Below, one piece after another: positions 24,601 through 36,600 of a DNA stretch of 64,000 nt. Below the pieces are notes generated by a model. It was not told the DNA's origin, did no database searches, and saw only the letters and a program-made list of their open reading frames with translations. The stretch is from positions 112,603,451 through 112,667,450 of the forward strand of contig NC_056527.1 in NCBI RefSeq assembly GCF_019175285.1, in the 5' to 3' direction. Each line of letters opens with the position of its first letter. The stretch's first letter is position 1. Made by a program: the position numbers and the translations under genes. The stretch comes from Sceloporus undulatus. Taxonomy: Eukaryota; Chordata; Lepidosauria; Squamata; Phrynosomatidae.

Positions 24601-27600
24601 GTTATGTTTAGCCTGGAAAAGAGATTATTAAGAGGTGATATGATAACCCTGTTTAAATATTTGAGGACACATCATATTGAGGATGGAGCAAGTTTGTTTT
24701 CTGCAGCTCCAGAGAATAGGACATGGGGTTGAATTGGATGGCCCTTGTGGTCTCTTCCAACTCTATGAGTCTATGATTCTTCGCTGCTTGATCTGCATTA
24801 AGCCAAAGAAATCCCCAGCTCACCTCTTGCGCTGAGTGATGAGCAGTAGGTCATTGAAGAGGAACAAATAGATAGGCACTAGCTTGGGCTTGGTGCCAAA
24901 GATAGACCCTCGATGAACCACCTCCAACAGCTCCCCTTGCTTCAGTAGTTGCCGGCTCTGGGAGATGATGGGGACAGCCTGAATCGAAGAGGGATCAAAA
25001 GAGGCATTGAGAAAAGGGTCCCTCATGGCCATGCTGCAAACCAGAGACCCAGAGGTCCACAAAATACCAGCCTATGAAACCCAGAATGCCATGTGTTTGT
25101 AAGAAAGCACAAAGTGCATGACTGATATCTGCCCAGAAAAAACTAATAAATAATTAGTTTTACATTTTGACTTCAGTAAAACAACAATGAAAGTACAGTG
25201 ATAATCAATAGGCATAACATAAGGTTTTTGTAAATGGAAAGGACTCATTTTAATGGTTCATTTTGGCTTTTATCCTGGAAAAAGAGAGACCAGCCTTTCA
25301 GTTTATATAAAGTAATGTTTGGAGCAACCGCTGAACAACTCAAAATGACTCTTCTCAGAAGTAGTTTTTATAGGCAGCTGTTGTAACTAGGTAATAAGCG
25401 AATTCTTCAAGTTTCATCTACATTAGGACTTGCAGAAATACTTGACTGTGATTCAATAATAAACAGTTGATAAATGTTCTGACAAATCTACTGTCCAGCT
25501 GGCTAAAAGTATAGACTCTGTGTGATTTTTGGAGGAGGCCCATATATTGAGAACTGTGTCTCCAGAGGATGTGACTAAGAACCTTCCCCTTTCTAGCAAT
25601 GGCCCAATGGGTGAAACATTGCTTTTTGGGACCTAATCTCCCAGAATGCCTCAACCTAATGGATTCTGCAAGGTATATGCCAAAAAAGGGTGACTTTTCT
25701 AAACTCTGATGCTACTTCTGCCTTCCCCAATCTTCTGGGGAATAATGGGAACCACAGTCCCAAACAAATGGAGAGCTTCAAGCTGGGGAAAGCAGTATAA
25801 TGTATTCCGTCTACCAAAAGACACAAGGCAAGAGAAGGGTAATATTTTTGTGTCACTTTGTGGTGCGGTAACAGAAAGGCAAAGATGCAGGGCCCTGGTG
25901 TGTTGGCACAATCCCAAATAATAGTGCAAGGCTGAAAACCTACTGACCTTAAGCTTGTCAAACTCAATCTTGCTGGCAATGTGGATCAGCTCCTCCATGT
26001 GACGCATGCGCCCCACTTCAGAATTACAGTCTTCTATTATCTTAGTCAGAAAAAATTGGGGGAAACAAGAAAGGAAAAACTCAGTTACTGACCTATTGTG
26101 AAGGGAAGAGAACCCTTAGGGAATGGGCTGCACCTATGTAAAGATGAGTGAGGATCTGCAACAAAATGTTGTTACATGGAATGTGCTCTTGTTCCCAGTC
26201 CCAGCCCACTGTGCCATTTAGAAAGATTTGTTGTTGTTGTTCGCCTTCAAATTGTTTCTGACTTATAGTGACCCTAAGACAAACCAATCACAGGGTTTTA
26301 TTGGCAAGTTTATTCAGAAGGGGTTTGCCATTGCTTTCCTCTGAGGCCAAGAAAATATGACTTACCTAAGGTCACCAAGTGAGTTTCCATGGCCAAACCA
26401 GGATTCAAACCTTGGTCTCCAAAGTCATAGTCCAACACTCATACCACCCCACCATGCTGGCTCCTATTTAACAAGATACTCCATTCTATTCCACCCTGAT
26501 TTTTCATTCCCTTTGTCTCAAAATAGTGAAAAGGCTTAAGCCTCATTGGAGGGGGTTTGGGAGAAGGAGTGGGTGCTTCCAAAAACCTGAGTTTCCCCAC
26601 AGCATTTCATTTCAGAGGAACCCTATTTTGCCTAAATAATAATCAGAGCTTGGATCTGAATTAAGCATGAGAGGGAGCGATATTAACTATTTACTATATT
26701 ATGGAAAAAGAGTCACTATGGTGTAGTGGACTGAGTGTTGGACTAGGAGACCAGGCTTTCAATCCTTTTTTAGCCATGCAAACTCTTGGGTTTAGCCATG
26801 CAAACTCTTAAGCAAGTTACACTCTCTCAGCCTGAGAGGAAGGCAATGACAAACCTCTTCTAAACAAATCTTTGCAAAGAAAATCCTACAATAGGCTCAA
26901 CATAAGTCAGAGTCAATTTGAAGGAAAAGGCAATTATTTCAATAACAGAATGCATGATTTTGATGTGGAAGGTCTCAGGTTTAATCCTGGCAACATTGGA
27001 TAAAGGTGATCAAAGAGCACAACTATTATGTGCCCAGGATAACAGCTGTCAGTCAGATCACACAACATTGTACTATCTGGACAACAGTCTAAGGGAACTT
27101 TAGAAGTTCAGAACTTGGAAATGCTCCCTTCTGGGATGACAGAATCTGGTCATGCTTGCTGGTGGATTCTGGGAGTTATATGAACTTTTCCAGACTCTGC
27201 ACAGATTCATATACTGAATTAGTTAGCCTCACCTTGGAAACAGATGTCAAAGCTTTCATGGCATTCTGCTCTCGTAGGGACCCTTCTTCTGTTCGACGCA
27301 GGATGTTCTAAGAGACAGAAACAAAATTTGAACAAGGAAAGGGATTTCAGAAATTCTCATTCTCACACAACAAAATGAGTGACCTTTACAATTTTCTAGC
27401 TCCCTGGAAATAAAAAAATATCCCTCTTCAAAGTGACTTATCTGTCATGGAACTAGACTCTAATTTTCATTGAATCATGTATCAGACTGTGTCTTTGGAC
27501 CAATCTCTTTCTCTGCCTGTCCCACCTCAAAGGGTGGTTGTAAAGTGAAAGAGGGGCGTATAAAGGTAACCGATAAATAATAACTTTGTCCTGCCAAGGA

Positions 27601-30600
27601 CTGCATCCAAAGTCTCACCTCTATGAGCATCTTGATGCGGGTGATTCTCTGGAAAGGAAGCAACAGGAAAGACATAAAGGGAAGCCGCTGGCATTGGGGC
27701 AGCTCTTGAAGGCGGGTGACAACAGTAGCAAACTGGGGGTTCTTCTCCCTGAGAGGGAACAGAAGTGGCAGTTAGAATCAAGAAACAGGATTTGGAGCTT
27801 TACCAAGCAGGACCTCTAATAAAATACTGCTGTGTGGAATGCTCCTTAAGATCTTCCATTCCGCTCTCCTTCCTTCTGCCAGCCAGCCAGACAACAGTCT
27901 CAGCATGCTCTGTCTCCTCCTTCAAGTTTTTTCCCTTTCTACAAAGATTTTGAGGTTTTTTGGACTCCTGTAAACCCTGGCATTTCCCTAAGATTTTCAC
28001 TACCACCAAAAACTGGTACAGAGTATATATTCTATATTGTCATGTAAAGTGGGCCCCTGGTATCCACGGAGGTTTTGTTCTAGGGCCCTCTGTGGATACC
28101 AAAATCCGTGGATGCTCAAGTGCCATTAAATACAATGGCATAGTGATAATGGTGTTCCTTATATAAAATAGCAAAATCAAGTTTGCTTTCTGGATTTTTA
28201 AAAAAATATTTTCAATCCATGGATGGTTAAATCTGTGGATAAAGATATCCATGGATATTGACAGCTGACTGTAATAACAAACATAATTCTCCAAGTGCCA
28301 GTCCTTAGGTGGTCATAATTGCACCGTCATAGTATCTTTGTCTTGACCTTCTTATTTTTATGACTTCACTATTTTCATGCTGTTTTTAATCAAATGTATG
28401 GCTTTATGCAGGTCAGGAACCAACAGTGTGGCTCCACAGAGAGAACAACTTTTTCCAGCAGAACTGCAGGAGGGAGACTTTTCCCCAACTATAGCCTTCC
28501 ATGTGCCCTCAGAATCTCCAGAAAGCTTGGAAACCCTCTGAAACAGGTTTTGGGAAAGCTTGGGAACTATTGTACTTGAGCAGAGGAGGGCAGAGGAGAA
28601 AAGTCCCATCATATAATAGATGGTTATTCTCGACTGCATTTTGGCTGATAGACCATTATTAGTATTAATACTAGTACTATTAGTACTAGTAGTAGTAACA
28701 CTAATACTATTATTAATATTCAAAGATATAGCTATGTTAGTCTGCAGAATCAGTTGTGGAGAGATCTTGTAGCACCTTTGAGACTAACTAAGAAAAAGAA
28801 ATTGGCAGCATGAGCTTTCGTAGACTAAAGTCTACTTCCTCAAATGCATTCACAGCTGAGGAAGTAGACTTTAGTCTATGAAAGCTCATGCTGCCAATTT
28901 CTTTCTTTCAGTTAGTCTCAAAGGTGCTACAAGTTCTCTCTACAACTAATATTAGTATTAACATTATTGATACCCTGCTTCTCCCCCACCCACCCCCCAA
29001 AATCCGGAGCGCGAGCCACTCAGTAGTACAGGGGCCTGGGAGGAATAAATATGTTACAATAACTTACGCAACAGAAATATTTAAGTCTTAAAGTAAAATG
29101 TTTCAGCATCTTCCTCTTTGAGCTGTTCTGATCTAAATCAAAGAAGGCTGTAGTAACCAAGAGATAAGCATAGAGAGAATGGAATATTCCAAAATGTATT
29201 TAAGACCTCAGTTATTTCTGGTGTGCTAATCACTGTAACTGATACATAGTTTAAGCAATGAACTGCATTCCTCTGAGATCCAGAACAAACTTGCCTGGAA
29301 TGCCATTTGATGATTTAAATATCTCTCTTCCTCTCTTCCAGTCGCCCTTTCTAACTATGGGCTTCCCAGAGGTATCTTTTTGTTCACTGTGCAAAGCAAG
29401 ATGTTGGATCTAGCAAGGCAGATCTTACACACTTAGGAGAGAGAAAGGGAAAAGAGGAAACATATGGAGATTATAACACAAGGGACTTCTCATCCCTTGC
29501 TTGTCATTGTCCTGTCTTTCTTGCTCGATCACAGGAAGGATTTTCACATGTCGTTCGCGCTTATCCTGTCCAGGAAGCATGAATGACAGCAATGGCCCCA
29601 AAGGCTTTCACATGAAGTTGTGCCAATCCTGTCATTAAAGTGACATTGGCTGGCATTTGGTATTAACAGAATTTCCCATTATTGCAATACCACTTTAATG
29701 ACAAGACTGATGCTGCAATGTTGCGCCAGCTATCATTTGCACTGTCGAGGACAGGATAAGGACGGGGGAGAAATCCCGCCCCTATCCCATCCCCATGTGA
29801 TAATCTCCTGTGTGACTGACAGTACTGGAACTGCCATGGATGACATATTGCACTTGTACAGTAATGGAAAAGCAGTGCAATTGGGAGATTATTAATAGGT
29901 TTTCCCCATCAATGAAAAGGGATGCTCTAACAACAATTCAAAGGCACAGCAGTGGTGACACAGAGACGACAACACTATTCTCTCATTTTAATAGCACTTT
30001 AAAAGCCTTGTGTGATAATGCCTCAAATCAAAAGGTCTTTGCTGACTGATCAGTAGCTGTGTTGGCTGGAGGCTTCTGGAAGTGGTAACCACAAAAAAGA
30101 AAGTTAATTGTGTCCCAGGCTCTGGTCTTTCCCTTTCACTCACATGAGGGTGCTGTAGGTCTTCTCTTGGTACAGCTGATTGCGCACGTAGTCAATGTAA
30201 ACAGAAAAGCTTTGCTGGGCATGTTCCTCCACGATGTCACAGACATCCGAGATCTGCAGGCTCTCAGCCAAGCGCCCTTCCAGGTCCTGCAAGAATCTGC
30301 CAAGAGGATGGATAGGGACCACGAAGAGCTATGGTTAGGTTGCTCATGGAAAACACAGACAAGAGGCAGACCCTGAGGCCTGCCATTATCAACAGAACAA
30401 TACACATGCAAATCACTCCTGCCTTTCAAGGTCACACTATATACACACACACACACACACAACTCCTTTCCAGGCAAGCATTCTCTGAAGATGCCAGCGA
30501 CAGATGCTGGCGAAACGTCAGGAAGAAACTCTTCTAGAACATCCCATTTGGAGTTATTTTCTAAGTAAACTAGACATTTTATATACCAAACATGATGATT

Positions 30601-33600
30601 TTATGCCAAATACTGAATGTATTTTATCTTCATAACCATAACAATGTGACTTTCTACAAGTAAGAGTTATTATACTGCATTTAGGGGAAAAAATCCAATA
30701 GTTTGTTTTTTCTCTCTGAAAACAAAATCTAGAAAAAATATACCGCCTGCCTCTATGGCTCCAAAATTTCCAGAAATTTTATATCTCTAGCCTGGAAGCA
30801 AGAGGGAAAAGGCAGTGCTGACCTTTCACTGATCTCCTTGACTTTACGGATGTTGGAGAAGAGGATCCGATGTTCACGCAAGAGGATTGTGGCTGCCATG
30901 TCCCGTGACTCCATAAAGTGCTCAATCAGAAGGGTCAGCGAGCGAAGGTACGAGGCCTCCGAAGTCACCACCTCAAAAAGGCTCTGGACACGGGGAGCAA
31001 GAATCGCAGAATAGGATATCAATGGTAGGAGATGACAGAACCCATCATGAAGGTGGGGAAGAGAATTTGATTTGTCTGTTCATTTCATTTCAACTCATTT
31101 CATTTCATTTTATGCCTCCTTTCTCCCAGAAAGAGACCCAAATAAAAACTTTTTTTAAATGTTACAATAGCAGTTTTAAAAACAATTAAAATATCAAATA
31201 AAAACAGTATAAAATTACATACATTCGAAAACAAAAAATGAGCCATAACTACAGCACACAGAGTTATATAACACAAGTCCATATAAAAGCCACCCCACGA
31301 TTATGTATTAAAAGCCTGCCTGAAGACTGCTAACAGTACAGGGATCTTAGTACCTTTTATTATGTGCCTTCAACTTGTTTCTGACTCAAGACAAATTTAT
31401 TATTATATTTATTATATTTGTTTGTTTATTTATTTATTTATTTATTTATCCCCAAACTGGAATTCAAAGCAGTTTAAATTTTTTTTTAAAAGAGTGCAGC
31501 TAAAAACATACAAAAAGTGAATGTTACAATGGAATTCACACAACTGAAACAACTGAAGCCTACACTTTAAAAGATAAAATGCAATTTAAAAGATTCTTTT
31601 TTAAAAAAAACTATTAAAAAAACCCCTACTTGTTTTCCTCCCATTAAACTATTGCTGCATAAATTATTCTCCTCTTCCTCACTTTGTCCTCATGACAACC
31701 CAGTGAGGTAGGTCAGTCTGACAGGTGTGTGTCACTGTCTGAGATCATCCAGAGAGTTTTACGACTATGTGGGGACTCAACCCTGGATCTCCCCAAGTCC
31801 CAATCTAATGCTCTAACCTCTATACCACAATGCTCTCAAGCTGCACAGTATTGAGACAGTCACTTTCTGACTCAAACATGATCAGGTAATCCAGGGGCCA
31901 GCATGGTTTAATGGTTTGAGTGCTAGACCAGGACACTGAGAGACCAGAGTTCAAGTCCCAACTCAGCCATGGAAACTAACTGAATGAGCTTGGGCAAGTC
32001 ACACACTTTCAGCCTCAAAGGATGGCAATGGCAACCCTCTTCTGAGCAAATCTTGCCAAAAAAATCCTATGATAGGGTTACCTTCAGATCTCCATAAGTT
32101 GAAAACAACTTGAAGGCACACAATAACAACAACAACAACAACAAAAACAACAAAGTCCAGGGTGAGGTGAGGAAAACTTGGTTAAGTCACCTCTTGCATC
32201 TTCCGCTCCTCGGGGCTTATGTTTCCCAGAAGGCCGCTCTCTCGCACAGCGGGCAACTCCTGCCAAAGCGTGCTATGAGGGATGGGACCTCGAGGTCCAG
32301 ATGGTCCTTCACCGGGGGAAGGAACCCCATAATCTGAGCTGCTGAAACTGCTGTTTCGGGGAACTGTTTGTCGTTTGATCTCCTTAGAGATAACAGCCTG
32401 GCGATATGTTTGGTAAAGGGGTTCTGCAGAGGAGAGAGATGAGAATGCAATAAGTGTTTCAAATAGAAAGACAGATCCAGAGACCAGGGCTTACTTTATG
32501 CAAGGTCAGTGTGCAGACCCAAATGGACACTAGGGCCAATCAAACACCACAGGTCTCTTTGGAAGCCCAATTCAGATACAGAATCAGAGAGTTGTAAGAG
32601 ACCACAAGGACCATCCAGTCCAACCCACTGCCATTCAGAAACTCACAATCAAAGCACCCCGACAAATGGATATTTGCTCCATGTATTCAAAAAAGCTCGA
32701 ATGGGATTTATGTGTGTGGATAGGATCACACATATCTCTCCATCCCACCCAAATCAATGCCTCATGCATTGGAGAGAAATTCTGAAGAGCTTGCAAAGCC
32801 ATAACCCTTGAGCATTTTGAGACAAACAGCTCCCAGAATTCCACAGTCAACATGACTGTTCTTGGAGCGTCAGTCCTTAAAAAAAGAATGTTGCAAGTTC
32901 TGATGACACTTTTTCTTCAAGAAACCATCCTGAAGCTTTATTCAACTTTCCCAACCTCTGCTGTTGCCTTATACATTTATCTCAAGCCATTTCTCACTTA
33001 CCATCCTGGAGGTAAAGCCCCCAGTCAGGGCCCTTTGAGGAGAACACTGAACAGCAGCTGAAATAAAAGGGAAGCAAAATGAAATAAAATATAATATGGT
33101 AAGCAACCCTAAAAACAACCCTCCTGGGACCCTTTGCAGTGGCTTTGGGGAGGTGCTAGAGCTCTCTAGCTGAGCATTCTGAATACAGCTACTGAATAAA
33201 CAGCAAGCACAACAGCTGAAGTCAAACCATAGTGCCATAAGTGTATATTGTGAAAAGGATGCTGGTCAGACCAAAGTCTCCCATTTGGAGCCTCACAATG
33301 AAATAAACCAGAGCCCAGAAAAGTAATTTTTGGGATGATAGCTCCCAGAATCCCCAATGGACATGCAGGCTGGGAGGTTCTGGAACCTGCTGTCCAAAAA
33401 AATTAACTTTCCCAAACTCTGTCTCCAGTATACCAAGCTAAAAGTTCTTTGCCTATACCTGTAAACCTATCCTATAAGTTTCTATGACCCCGCAGAGGGA
33501 TAAAAACATACCTGTCATTTGAGGTCCCCATGTCAGAGTCACCCAGAATAGGGGACTCATTTTCACATCCACCTGGAAAAAGAGAGATTTTGCAGAGTTG

Positions 33601-36600
33601 GTGAATGAGAGAGGAAGGGATGGTATGCAGTGTGAAGAAAAGTTAATCCAGTTACTACCATATCTGTACAAAAGAAAGGTATGTTTGATGAACCCACAAG
33701 AAAGTGAGAAACTCCACATGCAACAATCAAGTCTCCCGCTTTACCAAACTCCCATAGGAATGACATAAAAGAATTAGAGAATTCAAAACAAACAAGTCAA
33801 ATGACATTTTTGGCTGCAGAATTAATGCAGCTTGACACTGCTTTACCTTTCACAGCTACATCCTATGGAATCCTGTAAGTTGTAGCTTGTTGCGGCACCA
33901 GAGTGCTAAATACAGTTGGCCCTCTATATCCACAAAGTCTTTATCCACAGATTCAAGAATCCATGCCTTGAAAATATTTTAAAAATATATACAAATTCCA
34001 AATAGCAAACCTTGATTTTGCCATTCTGTATAAAGGACACTATTTTGCTATGCCACTGTATTTAATGGGACTTGAGCATCCACAAATTTCAGTATCCACT
34101 GGGGGTCCTGGAAGCAAACCCCAGTGGATAACAAGGGCCCACTGTATCTCACAAAAGTACAAATCCCAGAACTGCATAGCACTGAGCCATGGCAGCTAAA
34201 GTGGTGTCAAAATGCATTAATTCCAGTGCTTCCCACCTGTGTATATCCACCCTAAAAGTTCTTTCCCATATAGAGTACAGACAATACCTTGGCAAGGGTC
34301 TTTGGCTATGGGTGAGCTCTCCAAGGGAGGTGGTGGCTGAGTCGGTGGAGGAGGCAGGCCCTGAGGAAGCGGTGGAGGAGGCTGGGAAGGAGGAGGGGGA
34401 GTTGGGGCTACAGGCAACTGGAAGGAATTCAGTGTGGGGTGCTGAGAAATGAGGAAAGGTGGAGGTGTTTGTGAAGTGGGTGGGGGTGGTGGAGGCTGGG
34501 AAGGAGGTGGTAATGGGAGCCCTTCCCGCACATTAATAGGGGAGACATCGCCTGGAACATGGTTTGCCTCAAGTGGGTACTGGAGGGAACTCCTGCGGGA
34601 GAAGGAAGAAAGGCCCAAGGCATTGCGAGGCGGCTTCACGGGGGCTTTCGGGGGGATGGCAGGGGGCAAGGCCTCCCCATCCAATGAGGCAGGGGAACCT
34701 CCTTTGCTGCGCCGGGGCGGTTTGGGCATCAGAGGGGGGCACCGGGGTGGAAGAGGCTCGGCAGTCGAACGGTACCCCGTCAATATGACTCCCCCTTCAG
34801 TATGTCCATTGGTGGAAGGGGGTGGATCAAGGGGTTTCTTGCTCCGGGGAGAACGACGTGTTTTGGGGGGCCTGCCCCCCATAGATGAGGAGGAAGAAGA
34901 GGAAGAGTTGGCAGGTGGGGTGTTGAGCACCAATATATGTTGGAAGAAGGAGCCTCCCTCATCAGCAGAAGAGGAGAGATCTGAGGCTGGTCCATCCTCG
35001 CCGTCTTCCTGCTCTGTCTTCTGAGAATGTGCTGGAACCCAGGCCAAAACCATGCCTGGCCGCTGTTGGTGGCAAATGCAGGGGCAGCCCAAGGGGCAGG
35101 AAGAAGGTAATTCTATGCCGTTCTGCTCCACTGCGCAAGAAACAGGAGGCTGGACATCCTCGGAAGGATCTAAGGAGACAAACAGAGACAGAAAGCTGTG
35201 AACACTGTGGGACATGTAGAAGACAGATGGAGGTGTCTTTATGTTAGGAGTGAGTAGGTGGAGTGGACATTTTAGATACAGTTGTTACCTGCTTTTAGGG
35301 AGTGTGTTCCACTATCAAACAGCTCATACTAACAGGAAGTTCTTCCAAATGTTGAGGTGGATTCTCTTTTCCTGTAGCTTGAATCCATTGCTCTGGGTCC
35401 TGATCTCTGGAGCAGCAGAAAACAAGCTTGCTCCATCCTCAATGTGATGCCCCTTCAAATATTTAAACAGGGCTATCATATCACCTCTTAACCTTCTTTT
35501 CTCCAAGCTAAACATCCCCAGCTCCCTGTCTCTCCTCATAAGGCATGGTTTCCAGACCATTCACCATTTTAATTGCCCTCATCTGGACATGCTCCAGCTT
35601 GTCAACATCTTTTTGTTCATGCAGGATTCTTTCCTAGACTAGCCTGGAGATTTCTGGTGCTTCCTGGTGGTTTTTGATCTGATTACATCTGACATTGTGC
35701 AGACACATAGCTGTGTTAGCATGAGGAAGTAGACCTAGTGTATGAAAGTTTATGCTACAACCTGTTCCACACAGTCTCAAAGGTGCCACAAGAACCCTTA
35801 GATCTGATATGCTTAGCTTCTGAAATCAGACTTAAGACTGTGTTCAGGGTGAATGGGGGCGGTTTTGAGAACAGAGGTAGAAAAGAAAAGGGTTTACCTT
35901 TCCAAGCTCTGATTTTAAGACAAGGATGGACACTTTTTGCAACCTCATGCCCAGCAGCTAACTTCAGCATTCTCACCACCCATTCTACCAAGCTCGCCCT
36001 GCAGGTGGCACTAAAATCAGCACTTTTGTGGCCTGTAAACAAGATGCATGCGCAGGGCAGACACCTTGTCTTTAAGTACAGTATGTAAAAATCACAACTC
36101 TCAGAAGCGTAGTTCTATTCCAACAGCAATGTGAGTGTTCCCAGAACTCTTGGTTTACAGGAAAATGAGTGGTGGGCTGCTACTGCTACAGTAGTGTGTC
36201 AGTGGTGGAGGAACCCTGGTGAGTTCTAGAAATTCTCTCCAGCCACTGGGTTTTGCCCACTCCTGCTTTAGCATGATATCAAACTTCAAACAGACATAGT
36301 CAGTGATTAAGTTAACTTCATAACCAGATACCTAGGTACTCAGTCAAGGAGTCAGCATCCCTAGGAACTGTAGCTTTTGGATCACCAGCCAGAAAGAGGC
36401 ACACTTCTAACCCTCATGCTGCAATGACAAGATCCAAGAATACATGTCCAAAGTTTCTAGCAGAATGATGGAAGCAAGAAGTGAGAGTGTGGGGTGGACA
36501 AGAGAAGTGAAAGTCAATATGCTGCACAATATGCAATGTTATGCATAGGTTTGCCAGGTGACATACATGACAGGCCTTTTGTCCCCTTAATGAGTGTGTA

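Noticed and set aside
24394-24732. 112-codon + frame as a host gene
   Set aside because: Its translation is the C-terminal part of a CR1 LINE, antisense in an ARHGEF15 intron.
34449-35024. 191-codon + strand open frame across ARHGEF15 exon 2
   Set aside because: It is the antisense shadow of the G+C-rich, proline-rich exon (Pro codons read as Gly/Arg). The minus-strand frame has conserved ARHGEF15 sequence and proper splice sites.
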